NCBI GenBank assembly: GCA_041395945.1 | Contig: JAWKZN010000001.1 | Coordinates: 3,348,001-3,412,000, forward strand | Direction: 5' to 3' | Source: Pseudomonadales bacterium | GTDB lineage: Bacteria > Pseudomonadota > Gammaproteobacteria > Pseudomonadales > Azotimanducaceae | DNA length: 64,000 bases | Part shown: in pieces, positions 53,732-62,475 of the stretch | How the letters are laid out: every line of letters starts with the position of its first letter | Position numbering within the stretch: position 1 is the first letter of the stretch | Translations under genes and position numbers: made by a program | The notes under the pieces: generated by a model | Told to the model about the DNA's origin: nothing | Seen by the model: the letters and a program-made list of their open reading frames with translations, nothing else | Databases searched by the model: none

Positions 53732-55257
53732 GGCTGAACTTCAGCACCAACCAGTGCCAGCATTTCGCTGCGGCTCGGTCCTCGTTGTATGCGCGCTGCT
53801 GCGTTGCGCTTCCGGCCTTTGAGCATATAGCCGAAGATGATCATGCGGATGCGCCAGTCTTCCAGGAAAGCGCCCGGCTTCTCCAGTAGATTGACTGTTC
53901 GCATCATGCCTCGATGCACATGCAGGTTGTAGCGGGCGGCGGCCGCGAGGGCATCGCCAAACGCCATTCCGAAACGCTTCTTGAAAGTGTCCGGGGTCTC
54001 CAGCACGCGCCCTTCATGCACGGCCAGCGCACGACGGATACCGTTCTGATCCTCCTGCCAGCTTGTTTCGAATATCGGTCGCAGCTTTTCTTCGGTGAGT
54101 CTGTCGAATACCCGGGCACGCTGGACGGGATCTGTGTGCTCCGTGAGCACCTCGGCGAGCATGTGGGCATGCAGGATGCTGGTGCTGCAGCCCCGGCCAT
54201 ACAGCGGATTGGTTCGCAGCGCAGCATCGCCCACCGCAAAGAAGTTGAGCACCAGCGGCTCATCGTTCTTCACGTAGTGGCGCCACACCGCGCGGATGTC
54301 ACCAATACCGAAGGGTTCGGTCGTCGGCTCTACTTTCCCCTCTGCCACCCAGGGCGCGAGTCCCGGCGTGCTCCTGCAGACAGTATCGAACCGATCACCG
54401 GATTTGATGGCTTCCCGCAACTCGAGCTCACAGGTATGCAGGCAGACGATGACCGCAAAATTACCTTTGTCGCCGGGAAAGACCCCGAACTTGATGTAGC
54501 CCAGATCGCCGGCCGCGCGATCCTTGCCATTTCGAGGTGGTTCGTCCACACCCGGCAGGAGGTGGTAGTGGCGCGTGTAGTAGACGATTTCCGCATCCCG
54601 GTTCTCTTCCGGGATTTCTGTGCCCGCTTCTGCGAACCATTTTGGAAAGCGGGTGGTACGGCCGCTGGCATCAACCAGCAGATCTGCCGCTATTTCAGTG
54701 CCGAAGCGATCCTGACAGTCTCTGCGAACTTTGAGCCCCGCAACCGACAGCTGATCTCCCCTGCGTTCGGTGATTACGCCATCGATGGTGAGCTGATTGA
54801 TGACCTCAATGTTGGGGATGGATTCGACATAGCGCCGCAGCACCGTTTCGATGGTGGCCCGCCGGCACATCAGCATCCAGAGTTTTTCATCTCCCGCCTC
54901 AGGCCGATACTGAGCTTCAAGTTCCGGTGACAGCAGATCCGTGTAGTTCACGCGCCGCGCACCGGCAGCGTAAAATTCTTCCAGCAGGTCCGGGTAGTTT
55001 TCCGCCAGGATATTGCACATCAGTCCGAGGAAGGCATGGGGGTGGCGGAACTGTGTTGCGCCGCGGCGTGGCCATTCGAAGAAGGCTTTATCCGCATCTC
55101 CCTCCGGCGGTGGTGTGTCACGCTCGATCACCTTGACAGACAGACCGCGCTTGGCCAGCGCAAGTGCGGTGCACATGCCGGAAATGCCGCACCCGACAAC
55201 CACTATGTTCTCCTGCACGGGCGCTTTCACAAGGCTCATAGCAGCACTTTCCCTCAT
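53728..55257 (-). CDS. FAD-dependent monooxygenase, halogenase/hydroxylase-like
   Basis: A 509-residue protein. FAD site IVVVGCGISGMCTALALAKR, then VIERDTPPPEGDADKAFFEW and RRGATQFRHPHAFLG; the second FAD block is VGDAALRTNPLYGRGCST, and DLLVDASGRTTRFPKWF lies between. The arrangement fits class A flavin hydroxylases/halogenase relatives. The lysine expected in tryptophan-halogenase active sites (G-W-x-W-x-I-P motif) is not seen, so hydroxylation or dehydrogenation is more likely. Start overlaps the upstream hydrolase stop by four bases (ATGA); ATG 55239 is an alternative. Last gene of the five-gene unit. Confidence 0.8.
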   Translation of the reverse strand: MRESAAMSLVKAPVQENIVVVGCGISGMCTALALAKRGLSVKVIERDTPPPEGDADKAFFEWPRRGATQFRHPHAFLGLMCNILAENYPDLLEEFYAAGARRVNYTDLLSPELEAQYRPEAGDEKLWMLMCRRATIETVLRRYVESIPNIEVINQLTIDGVITERRGDQLSVAGLKVRRDCQDRFGTEIAADLLVDASGRTTRFPKWFAEAGTEIPEENRDAEIVYYTRHYHLLPGVDEPPRNGKDRAAGDLGYIKFGVFPGDKGNFAVIVCLHTCELELREAIKSGDRFDTVCRSTPGLAPWVAEGKVEPTTEPFGIGDIRAVWRHYVKNDEPLVLNFFAVGDAALRTNPLYGRGCSTSILHAHMLAEVLTEHTDPVQRARVFDRLTEEKLRPIFETSWQEDQNGIRRALAVHEGRVLETPDTFKKRFGMAFGDALAAAARYNLHVHRGMMRTVNLLEKPGAFLEDWRIRMIIFGYMLKGRKRNAAARIQRGPSRSEMLALVGAEVQP

Positions 55258-56204
55258 GGCAGCTGGCTGAGAAATCTGAGCAGGGCGTCGTTGACTGCGG
55301 CCGGCGCCTCCTGCTGGGTCCAGTGTCCCGCTCCGGGGATCAGCTCGTTGATACGCAGGTCGGTCACGTGTTTCGGCATGTTTTTCAATGCTTCCGCCGC
55401 CATCATGATCACACCGTCTCTGTCACCGGCTACAAACATGGCGGGCTGGCTGATAGTGGTCGGCGCATTTTCAGTGAGCGTCCAGGTCAGATCGTGATTG
55501 CGGTAATAGTTGAGAGGTCCCCGCATGCCGGAGCGGGTGAACTCACCAGCGTAGAAATCCAGATCCGCTTCACTCAGCCATGCCGGCAGGACATCCGGGT
55601 TGGGTAATCCGCTTAACAGATCGCCATCCGGGCTTCGTACCGGCAAAGCGGTCAGATCTGTCTCGCCCGCACCCATCACCAGAAACTTCTTCAATGCTGT
55701 GCGAATGTCCGCCTCGAACTCCGCTTCTGCCACTCCCGGCTCGAAGAAATAGAGCTGATAGAAAAACTGGCCTTTGAAGATCTCCCGCATCGCGGGCATG
55801 GGTTGCACGGGAGAACGTGGCGAGAAAGGCACCGACAAGGCACCCACAGCGGTCACCCGATCCGGATGATTCAGCGCGCTGCTCCAGGCGGTGGGCGCGC
55901 CCCAGTCATGACCGATCACCACCGCCGTCTCGTAGCCGAGGGCGGGAATCAGTCCGATGATGTCGGCGACCACTTCGACCTGGTTGTAGGCTTCGATGGC
56001 CTGGGGTCTGTCGCTCTTTCCATAACCCCGCATGTCGGGCGCCACCACGTGGTAGCCGGCGTCGGAGAGCGGTTTGAACTGGTGCCGCCAGGAATACCAG
56101 GACTCCGGAAAGCCATGCAACAGCAGCACCAGGGGGCCTTCCCCCTGTTCGGCAATATTGAGTTCGATCCCGTTGGTGGGTACCCGTCGCTCGGTGATGC
56201 CCAT
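55254..56204 (-). CDS. alpha/beta hydrolase, epoxide-hydrolase-like
   Basis: A 316-residue alpha/beta-hydrolase from ATG 56204. HGFPESWYSWRHQFKPL gives the HGxP oxyanion motif, VVIGHDWGAPTAWSSAL the Asp nucleophile, AGDRDGVIM the charge-relay region and PGAGHWTQQEAP the catalytic His. This is the soluble epoxide hydrolase arrangement; haloalkane dehalogenases have a related GHDWG elbow but differ in the halide-binding residues. Lid tyrosines (FYQLYFFEPG) support epoxide opening. Its ATG overlaps the amidohydrolase stop by one base, so translation is coupled. Confidence 0.87.
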   Translation of the reverse strand: MGITERRVPTNGIELNIAEQGEGPLVLLLHGFPESWYSWRHQFKPLSDAGYHVVAPDMRGYGKSDRPQAIEAYNQVEVVADIIGLIPALGYETAVVIGHDWGAPTAWSSALNHPDRVTAVGALSVPFSPRSPVQPMPAMREIFKGQFFYQLYFFEPGVAEAEFEADIRTALKKFLVMGAGETDLTALPVRSPDGDLLSGLPNPDVLPAWLSEADLDFYAGEFTRSGMRGPLNYYRNHDLTWTLTENAPTTISQPAMFVAGDRDGVIMMAAEALKNMPKHVTDLRINELIPGAGHWTQQEAPAAVNDALLRFLSQLP

Positions 56205-57874
56205 CAACTGGCACCCGGCAGGATGGTGCCACAGGTTGCCGACGTGTAACCGTCAGCCGCGCTCCAGGCCAGCCGTCCACCGACCAGCACCGCACTGACA
56301 CCTACCGAATCGCGCACATAGCGGCTGCCATCGCCGGGCACGTCATCGGCGTAATACTCGGCACCCCGATCCACCTGGCTCGCATCGAACACGGCGATGT
56401 CAGCAACGAACCCGGGTTGCAGCTGACCGCGCTCAGGAATGCCCCAGATCGCCGCAGTATCACTGGTGATTTTCTTTATCGCAGCTTCCAGGCCGATGCT
56501 CCGAGTTTCGCGCACAAAGTGCCCGAGCAGATAACCGGTATCGCCGTAGGTGGAGAAAGACAGGATGTGGGCGCCACCATCGCTGGCACCCACATGCACG
56601 CGCGGATGGTTCAGCAGCGCACTGACCCGCCCGTCGTCGTTATGGCCCATGTCGGCGGCGAGGAAATGGGCGTCCAGCTCCTCTTCCAGCGACAGATCGA
56701 TCATGGCCTCGATGGGCGTAGTGCCTCGGATCTCAGCGATCTCCGCCAGCGTCTTTCCTGTGAGCGGCTGGTTAGCTGCCGTGTTCACCTTGCGCAGAAC
56801 AAGACGCGACCATAGCGCGTTGAGGGCTGCCGCTTCGGCGGCGAGAGCGCTGCGGCGATCCGGATCCTGAAACGCGGCCATGATGTCATCGTGGGTACCG
56901 AAGCGCATGACCTGGTACCAGCTTCTCAATCGGATGAAGAGCAGACTCGGCACCGCGAAGCTGAAGCTGATGTCGATGGGCCGTGTCTGCACCTGGGGCC
57001 AGACACGCGCACCCCGGGCAAACTGTTCATCCACCCGCTGCATGACCCGCTCCACCGCCTGCACATTGTCGCCATTCACAAACAGGGGAGAAAACGTGGT
57101 CGGAATACCGTGCTTGAGGCTGAGTTCCGCGAGCTGATCAACCCGCGCAATGGTCAGATCGGCATCATAGAATTCCGGCACGATCTGCAGAATGCGGCCG
57201 AATTCCCCCAGCACACTCGATAGTGCCTTGAGCTCCCGATTGTCCGCGTAACGGCTCGGCACCGGCTGCAGGGTTTCGTCCATGTCCACAAAGCTGGTGG
57301 ACAGCCCGATCGCACCCGCCTCCAGGCACTGGCGCAGCAGTGTCTGCAACTCGACAATCTCCGCATCGGTTGCCGTACGCTCCATGGCGGCTGTGTCCAT
57401 TACCCACAATCTCAGCAGGCTGTGGCCCACCAGAGGTGCCACGTTGAGCGCCAGCCCCTTGCGGATCCGCTGCAGATATTCATCAAACGTTTCCCAGTTC
57501 CATTCCACACCCTGCTCAAAAGCCTTAAGCGGCATCTCTTCGATCTGATTGAACATGCCTACCAGTTTCATCCGATGCTTCTCTTTCAGCGGCGCAAGTG
57601 ACAGAGAGCAGTTGCCCGGAACGATGGTGGTCACTCCATGACTCAGCGCAGGCTTTGCCCAGCCATCCCACAGCAGTTGCGCATCGAAGTGGGTGTGTGG
57701 ATCGATGAATCCGGGCGAGACCACCTTACCGGTGGCATCGAGTGTCTCGCGACCCTGCCCTGCGAGACGGCCGATCTTTGCGATCCGGCCGTCCTTAATG
57801 CCCAGATCCGCCGTATAGGCCGGCAGCCCGGTACCATCGACGATGCGGCCATTTTCTATCACCAGATCAAACAT
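56204..57874 (-). CDS. amidohydrolase, N-acyl-D-amino-acid deacylase type
   Basis: A 556-residue metal hydrolase beginning MFDLVIENGRIVDGTGLPAY, from ATG 57874 preceded by AGGAGAAGG. DATGKVVSPGFIDPHTHFD holds the metal His pair, VTTIVPGNCSLSLAPL the following strand, and VGASDGGAHILSFSTYGDT the C-terminal Asp motif; VGHSLLRLWVMD is the central His region. This is the D-aminoacylase/COG3653 layout. Substrates in this branch can be acyl amino acids, lactams or unknown amides. It overlaps the next gene by one base. Confidence 0.88.
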   Translation of the reverse strand: MFDLVIENGRIVDGTGLPAYTADLGIKDGRIAKIGRLAGQGRETLDATGKVVSPGFIDPHTHFDAQLLWDGWAKPALSHGVTTIVPGNCSLSLAPLKEKHRMKLVGMFNQIEEMPLKAFEQGVEWNWETFDEYLQRIRKGLALNVAPLVGHSLLRLWVMDTAAMERTATDAEIVELQTLLRQCLEAGAIGLSTSFVDMDETLQPVPSRYADNRELKALSSVLGEFGRILQIVPEFYDADLTIARVDQLAELSLKHGIPTTFSPLFVNGDNVQAVERVMQRVDEQFARGARVWPQVQTRPIDISFSFAVPSLLFIRLRSWYQVMRFGTHDDIMAAFQDPDRRSALAAEAAALNALWSRLVLRKVNTAANQPLTGKTLAEIAEIRGTTPIEAMIDLSLEEELDAHFLAADMGHNDDGRVSALLNHPRVHVGASDGGAHILSFSTYGDTGYLLGHFVRETRSIGLEAAIKKITSDTAAIWGIPERGQLQPGFVADIAVFDASQVDRGAEYYADDVPGDGSRYVRDSVGVSAVLVGGRLAWSAADGYTSATCGTILPGAS

Positions 57875-57934
57875 CACCTTCTCCTCTCTGCGTTCTTTGT
57901 TTCAGCTCTCTTGCTGTTTGTTGTTTGTCAGGCG

Positions 57935-58174
57935 CTACCCGGCCAGTGGTGCTTCCAGGAAAATCACATCGCTCGGCAGGATGGGATTACCGGCTCGAGG
58001 CGAGCCCTGTGGCGCCGCAGGTCGCATGAAGACATGCAGATTCCAGCTCTGCAACTGGCCTACGGCCACGCTTTCCTCGAGATCCGGCAAAGCTCTCCGC
58101 GCGATGCTCGCCCAGGTATCGCCTTCTGCCGGCATCGTGCTGCGGCGGATGGTGCGCAAGGTGGTGTCGTTCAT
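57935..58174 (-). CDS. small LysM-like (tail-protein-X-like) protein
   Basis: A 79-residue protein: MNDTTLRTIRRSTMPAEGDTW, then ASIARRALPDLEESVAVGQL, SWNLHVFMRP and NPILPSDVIFLEAP. The E-G-D-T-W-x-x-I-A start and the final L-x-P-S-D-x-I-x-L strand match the LysM motif, about 50 residues, with an inserted loop. No signal peptide. Its ATG overlaps the TetR-relative stop by four bases, placing it in the same unit. Role is unknown; peptidoglycan binding is not likely without export. Confidence 0.6.
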   Translation of the reverse strand: MNDTTLRTIRRSTMPAEGDTWASIARRALPDLEESVAVGQLQSWNLHVFMRPAAPQGSPRAGNPILPSDVIFLEAPLAG

Positions 58175-58731
58175 ACCGTCTTCCTTTTATGGGTACCGGT
58201 CCTGTACCTCCCGGTCGTGTTGAGTGCTTCCGGCGCAAAGCGTTGCAGCTGATCCGCAAGCAGAATCTGCGCCTGCTCGTCCAGGGTACCTTCCTGCAGC
58301 CGTCTGGTGAGATGTGCACGCCAGATGTTCTGCAGTTCGCTCTGGGCATCCTGCATGTGCGCGCGCAGCAGTGGCTGACCGCTGTCTGCCGCGATCGCGG
58401 GCAGCAGGGTCGATACGCCGAATCGGGCCCGAGCCAGCATTTCCCGCAGAGACACCAGCCCCTGGGACCACTGGCAGGTACCGGCGAAGAGAAGCTGACC
58501 GATGGTGATAGTCAGTACATCCACGTCGACTTCGTCCTTAAGCTGTCCCGACTCGATTGCCGAACGAAGCATGCCTTTCCAGAGCAGGAAGCGTGGCCCG
58601 GAGGTCATGAACTGGAGCTCAGGTCCACCATCTCTGGAAACGCAGGCGCCATCAGACTCGCGGAGGAGCGCCCGGGCGGCGGCAACGATGGTGTCGCGAC
58701 GCAGCTGTTTGCTTTCCTCGCGGATGGACAT
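58171..58731 (-). pseudogene. TetR-family regulator lacking its helix-turn-helix
   Basis: A 186-residue frame. The first helix is typical of TetR proteins: LRRDTIVAAARALLRESDGA. The family then has ~35-40 residues holding the recognition helices (A-E-x-A-G-V-S-x-x-T-L-Y-x-Y-F-x-S-K). Here the chain goes straight to CVSRDGGPELQFMTSGPRF and a normal-looking ligand domain with LKDEVDVDVLTITIGQLLF and LREMLARARFGVSTLLP. So the DNA-binding element is absent while the frame stays open. It heads the five-gene unit and is divergent from the 58922 gene, the usual layout for local control; binding to the nearby palindrome could not work with this protein. Confidence 0.72.
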
Positions 58732-58813
58732 GTGATGATCCCTGGTCGACGGTGCGGTTGAGATGCAGCAGGCTGCACCGCATACTGGCTTTTTTTGAAA
58801 CAGATTTCATTGG

Positions 58814-58836
58814 AAAACTGAAACGTGTTCAGTTTT
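58814..58836. promoter_or_regulatory. palindromic operator candidate, 9-bp arms
   Basis: AAAACTGAA (58814-58822) and TTCAGTTTT (58828-58836) are exact inverted repeats around the five-base spacer ACGTG, in the divergent gap between the TetR relative (start 58731) and the gene at 58922. Length, A/T-rich arms and spacing fit a TetR-family operator. The paired core TGAA-N5-TTCA is symmetric. No protein was tested. Confidence 0.7.
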
Positions 58837-58921
58837 TTATCGTGGTGGTGAAAAATGCCGGACCAGGTCCCGTCTCCGCACCAGGCTACTGGAACTCGGG
58901 ATCACCAACAGGAGAGCACGC

Positions 58922-59872
58922 ATGGTTCGTATCATCGGCAACATCAATCCCGAGGACGACTACACCCACGAACTGGGGCCGGAGGAGAATTTCAACGAGT
59001 CGGTCTACTTCAACTTTTTCGATCCGACCCAGAACCGCGGCGGCTTCGTGCGCATCGGTAACCGCGCCAACGAAGGCTATGCGGAGATGACCGTGATCGT
59101 CTGGAATCCGGACGGCTCGGCCTATTTCAACTACGCCAAACCGGAGATCAGCCACAACAACGGCTGGGATGCGGGCGGCCTGAAAATCGAGATCCTCACT
59201 CCGGCGGAGCGGGTCCGCACCACCTACCGGGGCAAGGCGCTGTTCATGGCCGATCCCCGGGACATGAGCGATCCCGGCAAGGCATTCAAAAGCAATCCCC
59301 GCCAGGAGATCGTGATCGATCTCGAGCACACGGCTGTCGGCCCGTTGTATGGCCACGTCGGCGAACCGGGCGATGGCAACGATTTCGCCCGCGCCCATAC
59401 CGAGCAGCACATGCGGGTCGCCGGCACCCTCAAACTCGGCGAGGGTGCGCCCATCGACTTCTCCGGCTGGGGCCTGCGCGATCACTCCTGGGGTCCGCGC
59501 TACTGGCAGTCCACCCCTTCTTACCGCTGGATTACCGGTAACTTCGGCGACGACCTCGGCATGATCATCACCACCAATGGCGAAGGTGAGGGCCGGGGAC
59601 TGTTTCAGGAAGGCGATGAACTGGTGAAAATCGACAAAGCCGTGATCCAGGCGGAATACCAGCCCGACACCAACTACCATAAGTCACTGCGCGCGGAACT
59701 GACCCTGGAGGATGGGCGCCAGCGGGTCGTGGAAGGTCGAGTGATGGGCTACATCCCGCTGCGCAACCGGCGCGCCGGCAGCAACACCCATGTCGGTGAA
59801 GGCATGACCGAATACACGCTGGACGGTGATCGGAAGGGCTACGGGCTCAGCGAGTTTCTCGATCAGTTATAG
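58922..59872 (+). CDS. DUF7064/DUF7065-type protein, copy 2
   Basis: A 316-residue soluble protein: start MVRIIGNINPEDDYTHELGP with GGAGAG upstream of the ATG. ESVYFNFFDPTQNRGGFVRI and SGWGLRDHSWGPRYWQST match blocks in the gene at 34428, so the two are diverged paralogues with a CrtC/AttH-like beta-barrel layout. The second half ends GRVMGYIPLRNRRAG and MTEYTLDGDRKGYGLSE. Its divergent position to the epoxide-hydrolase/amidohydrolase unit and the shared operator suggest a linked, probably lipid- or terpene-related role. That is inference. Confidence 0.7.
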   Translation: MVRIIGNINPEDDYTHELGPEENFNESVYFNFFDPTQNRGGFVRIGNRANEGYAEMTVIVWNPDGSAYFNYAKPEISHNNGWDAGGLKIEILTPAERVRTTYRGKALFMADPRDMSDPGKAFKSNPRQEIVIDLEHTAVGPLYGHVGEPGDGNDFARAHTEQHMRVAGTLKLGEGAPIDFSGWGLRDHSWGPRYWQSTPSYRWITGNFGDDLGMIITTNGEGEGRGLFQEGDELVKIDKAVIQAEYQPDTNYHKSLRAELTLEDGRQRVVEGRVMGYIPLRNRRAGSNTHVGEGMTEYTLDGDRKGYGLSEFLDQL

Positions 59873-59949
59873 GCTGGTCCCCCGTGGATGGCGGGGCGGG
59901 GTTTGAGAGAGAACCCGCGGTCCACTTCACATAGCCAGGAGCGATACAG

Positions 59950-60936
59950 ATGTTGAAGTGCTTTCATTCTGCAGCCGCAGCACTCATGGTCTTTTTCCTG
60001 TCTGCCGCGGCATTGGCGCAGGATATTGAAGGCGCCATCGAACATCCGATGATCGAGCGTTACCCAGGCCAGGTCATCGCCTGGCAGCATATTGAAAACT
60101 ATCAGCCTTACAAAGTCGCTGTGGGCCCGGTAACCGGTTACCGCACGATTTCAGACTGGATCGAGACCGAAGGCCGGGTGACACGCACCTTCTACAAGTA
60201 CGAAGGCGAAGACCGGACCTATTCCGAGATCTATAAAAACTATCTCGATGCGCTGAAGGCCGAGGGTTTCACGATCCTTGGCGAAGGCATGTCGGCAGAT
60301 CGCAGAGGTAATGGCATCGGCTCCCAGCAATGGATGGAAGTTACCTTCCGCGCGAACCCCGCAACCAAGCCTGGTGCAGTGGGTACGATGTTTTCGGGCA
60401 CGTCCTCATCGGGGGGTGCGGGCGTCGTGGTCGCAACTAAGGAACGTGCCGCGGGCACGGCCTACGTGGTGGTTTATGTCGAACAGCATTCGAAGAACTA
60501 CATCGGCACCCTGATAGACATTGTTGAGGTCGAGGCCGCCGAAACGGGGCTGGTTGTCGTTGACGCAGAAGCCATGGGCTCCGACATCGATGAATACGGC
60601 CGTGTGGTACTCGACGGGATCGTCTTCGATTTCGACAAAGCCACGCTGAAGTCCGAATCAAAGGCCGCGCTCGATGCGATCGCGGAATACCTGAATGCCA
60701 ATCCGGACAAGCGCTTCTACGTCGTCGGTCACACCGACTCGAAGGGTACTTACGCATACAACAGCAAGTTGTCTTCAGATCGGGCCCTGGCCGTCGCTGA
60801 GGCGCTGAAGAAGGACTATGGCATCGCTTCCGACCGGCTGGAGCCGCACGGGGTCGGGCCCCTGGTGCCGGTGTTTGCCAATGGCAGCGATGCCGGCCGG
60901 GATCGGAACCGGCGGGTGGAACTGGTCGAGCGGTAG
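59950..60936 (+). CDS. OmpA-domain outer-membrane-associated protein with DUF4892-like N-terminus
   Basis: A 328-residue exported protein, signal MLKCFHSAAAALMVFFLSA to ALAQD. Residues ~25-200 (HPMIERYPGQVIAWQHIENY, then YSEIYKNYLDALKAEGFTIL) resemble DUF4892 domains. The C-terminal OmpA module is complete: VVLDGIVFDFDKATLKSE, VVGHTDSKGTYAYN-SKLSSDRA and GRDRNRRVEL, with the Asp and Arg residues that bind the diaminopimelate of peptidoglycan. It likely links the envelope to the cell wall. AGGAG lies nine bases before the ATG. Single gene. Confidence 0.85.
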   Translation: MLKCFHSAAAALMVFFLSAAALAQDIEGAIEHPMIERYPGQVIAWQHIENYQPYKVAVGPVTGYRTISDWIETEGRVTRTFYKYEGEDRTYSEIYKNYLDALKAEGFTILGEGMSADRRGNGIGSQQWMEVTFRANPATKPGAVGTMFSGTSSSGGAGVVVATKERAAGTAYVVVYVEQHSKNYIGTLIDIVEVEAAETGLVVVDAEAMGSDIDEYGRVVLDGIVFDFDKATLKSESKAALDAIAEYLNANPDKRFYVVGHTDSKGTYAYNSKLSSDRALAVAEALKKDYGIASDRLEPHGVGPLVPVFANGSDAGRDRNRRVELVER

Positions 60937-61022
60937 ACAGGCGCGAAACCGGTAATCAGTACAGGAAAGATGGGCTGCGGCATCCCCGTCGCAGTTCCTG
61001 CATCCCGACAAAACCGGGGGCC

Positions 61023-61982
61023 TCACCAGAACCCTATGGCCGCCACTGTTTCCACAATAGGATGGCTGGCGGCAATCGCCACTGCAGACTGCAGGATCCA
61101 CATGAACGCGACTGTCAGATACGCAATGGACGGACGACGTTCAGTACCTGCAGACGCAGCAGAGATACGATAAGCCGACACCTGCGATCCAAACTGCACG
61201 ACCCCTGACCCGCGGTGGACCGACGGTTCCTGTGTCATAACGTCAACTGCCTGGCGGAACAACGCGGGGTCAGCCGCGACGCACAAGGCAGCGGAGTCAC
61301 AGGACTGTTCGCAATCAGCAACAAGATCGGCGAGGATCCTGTCCCGGAAATTCGACGGCCACAGTCTTGTGGACCACTGGGCGGCAAGGCTGCGCAAGTT
61401 GTCGAATCGTGCAGCGTGCGCTGCTTCATGTGCAAGGACCACGTCGAGCTGCGGTGGGCTCAACCGATCAAGGAGCCCTCGAGAGATCACGATACGTTGT
61501 CTGAGCAGACCGCAGCACCAGGCAAACAGCCGGTCGCTCTCCAGTATCAGATGATCCGGTATCCGGTTCTGCACTCCCAGGACAAAGAGCACAGCCAGTC
61601 GCCTCCGGCCAACGATGACCACCCGGGCGATTCCCGCTACCAAACCGAGTATCAGGAACGACGCGACAGTGAAAAGGCCGATGCCGCCAGGAGATCGGGC
61701 GGCGACTAGCGGTGCATGAATGCTGCAATCGCCGCCGTGACAATGCTGAACAACCAGCAGCTGGGCGTGACCCGGAACGAGGTAGAGCAATGCAGTGACA
61801 ATACTGGCAGCTGGTGCGATCAATGCAAAACACAGTGTTGCCAGCGACCGCGTTGAGGGATCGAACAACCTGATGCTCTGGCGAAAGGGCAGGTACAACA
61901 CGCCGGATAGGACCGACGACAGGACTGCCGCAACCAGCACTACACCGGCAAGCTGCATCGCGAACGACAGTATTTCAATCAT
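61023..61982 (-). CDS. M56-family membrane metallopeptidase, BlaR1-like without sensor domain
   Basis: A 319-residue membrane protein from ATG 61982 (MIEILSFAMQLAGVVLVAAV). Three hydrophobic helices precede the zinc motif VVLAHEAAHAARFDN (H-E-x-x-H), then ADLVADCEQSCDSAALCVA with the third ligand Glu, and a fourth helix closes the protein. The ~250-residue penicillin-binding sensor of BlaR1/MecR1 is absent, so it cannot be a classic beta-lactam receptor. It overlaps the BlaI-type regulator gene by eight bases and probably cleaves that repressor on some envelope signal. HEAAH is intact. Confidence 0.83.
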   Translation of the reverse strand: MIEILSFAMQLAGVVLVAAVLSSVLSGVLYLPFRQSIRLFDPSTRSLATLCFALIAPAASIVTALLYLVPGHAQLLVVQHCHGGDCSIHAPLVAARSPGGIGLFTVASFLILGLVAGIARVVIVGRRRLAVLFVLGVQNRIPDHLILESDRLFAWCCGLLRQRIVISRGLLDRLSPPQLDVVLAHEAAHAARFDNLRSLAAQWSTRLWPSNFRDRILADLVADCEQSCDSAALCVAADPALFRQAVDVMTQEPSVHRGSGVVQFGSQVSAYRISAASAGTERRPSIAYLTVAFMWILQSAVAIAASHPIVETVAAIGFW

Positions 61983-62349
61983 CAGGCTGCTCCGATGATT
62001 CAAGGAGTCGCATGATTTCATTCTCTATAGCCGGATCGCCGCCGGCGAAGAGCCCGACGAAGCCTGAGATGATCGGTGCAAGTTCACCGCCGCCCACATC
62101 GCGGGTCAGATCGTTCAATGCTTTTTCGACCACATTCGCTCTGGTCAGAGTCGCCGCATAACGATAGGCACGGCCTTCCTTCCTGCGTTCGACCAGTCCT
62201 TTTCCGCGTAACCGTTCCACCGTGCTCTGGATGGTGTTCAACGATACAGCAGCGTTGGCAGTACGTTCCTGCAACTCCTGGGCGGAAAGACTGCCGTCCC
62301 GCCACAGGCGATCGAGGATCTCCAGCTCGCGGGGGCCGAGCAACGGCAT
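61975..62349 (-). CDS. BlaI/MecI/CopY-family repressor
   Basis: A 124-residue winged-helix regulator starting MPLLGPRELEILDRLWRDG; ATG 62349 follows GAGGAGAT, so the longer frame (19 more residues) is rejected. Recognition region is SAQELQERTANAAVSLNTIQSTVERL, as in BlaI, followed by GLVERRKEGRAYRYAATLT. The wing and dimerisation helices are present. It would repress its own gene with the M56 peptidase and possibly the divergent TonB receptor. The cleavage site for the peptidase cannot be placed. Confidence 0.88.
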   Translation of the reverse strand: MPLLGPRELEILDRLWRDGSLSAQELQERTANAAVSLNTIQSTVERLRGKGLVERRKEGRAYRYAATLTRANVVEKALNDLTRDVGGGELAPIISGFVGLFAGGDPAIENEIMRLLESSEQPDD

Positions 62350-62475
62350 CGGATCTCCTCGAATGCCCTGCAGCCACGACCTCAGCATGTGTTTCTTCAA
62401 TTCCATGAAAAACCGATCTGTTCTCGGATCATCGCAGATTTCCTAGCATCCCGGCGGGAGTATGGACAAGGCAGG

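Noticed and set aside
61215..61709. 164-codon plus-strand frame opposite the M56 gene
   Set aside because: It lies wholly within the M56 coding region, whose HEAAH zinc site and BlaI neighbour are convincing.
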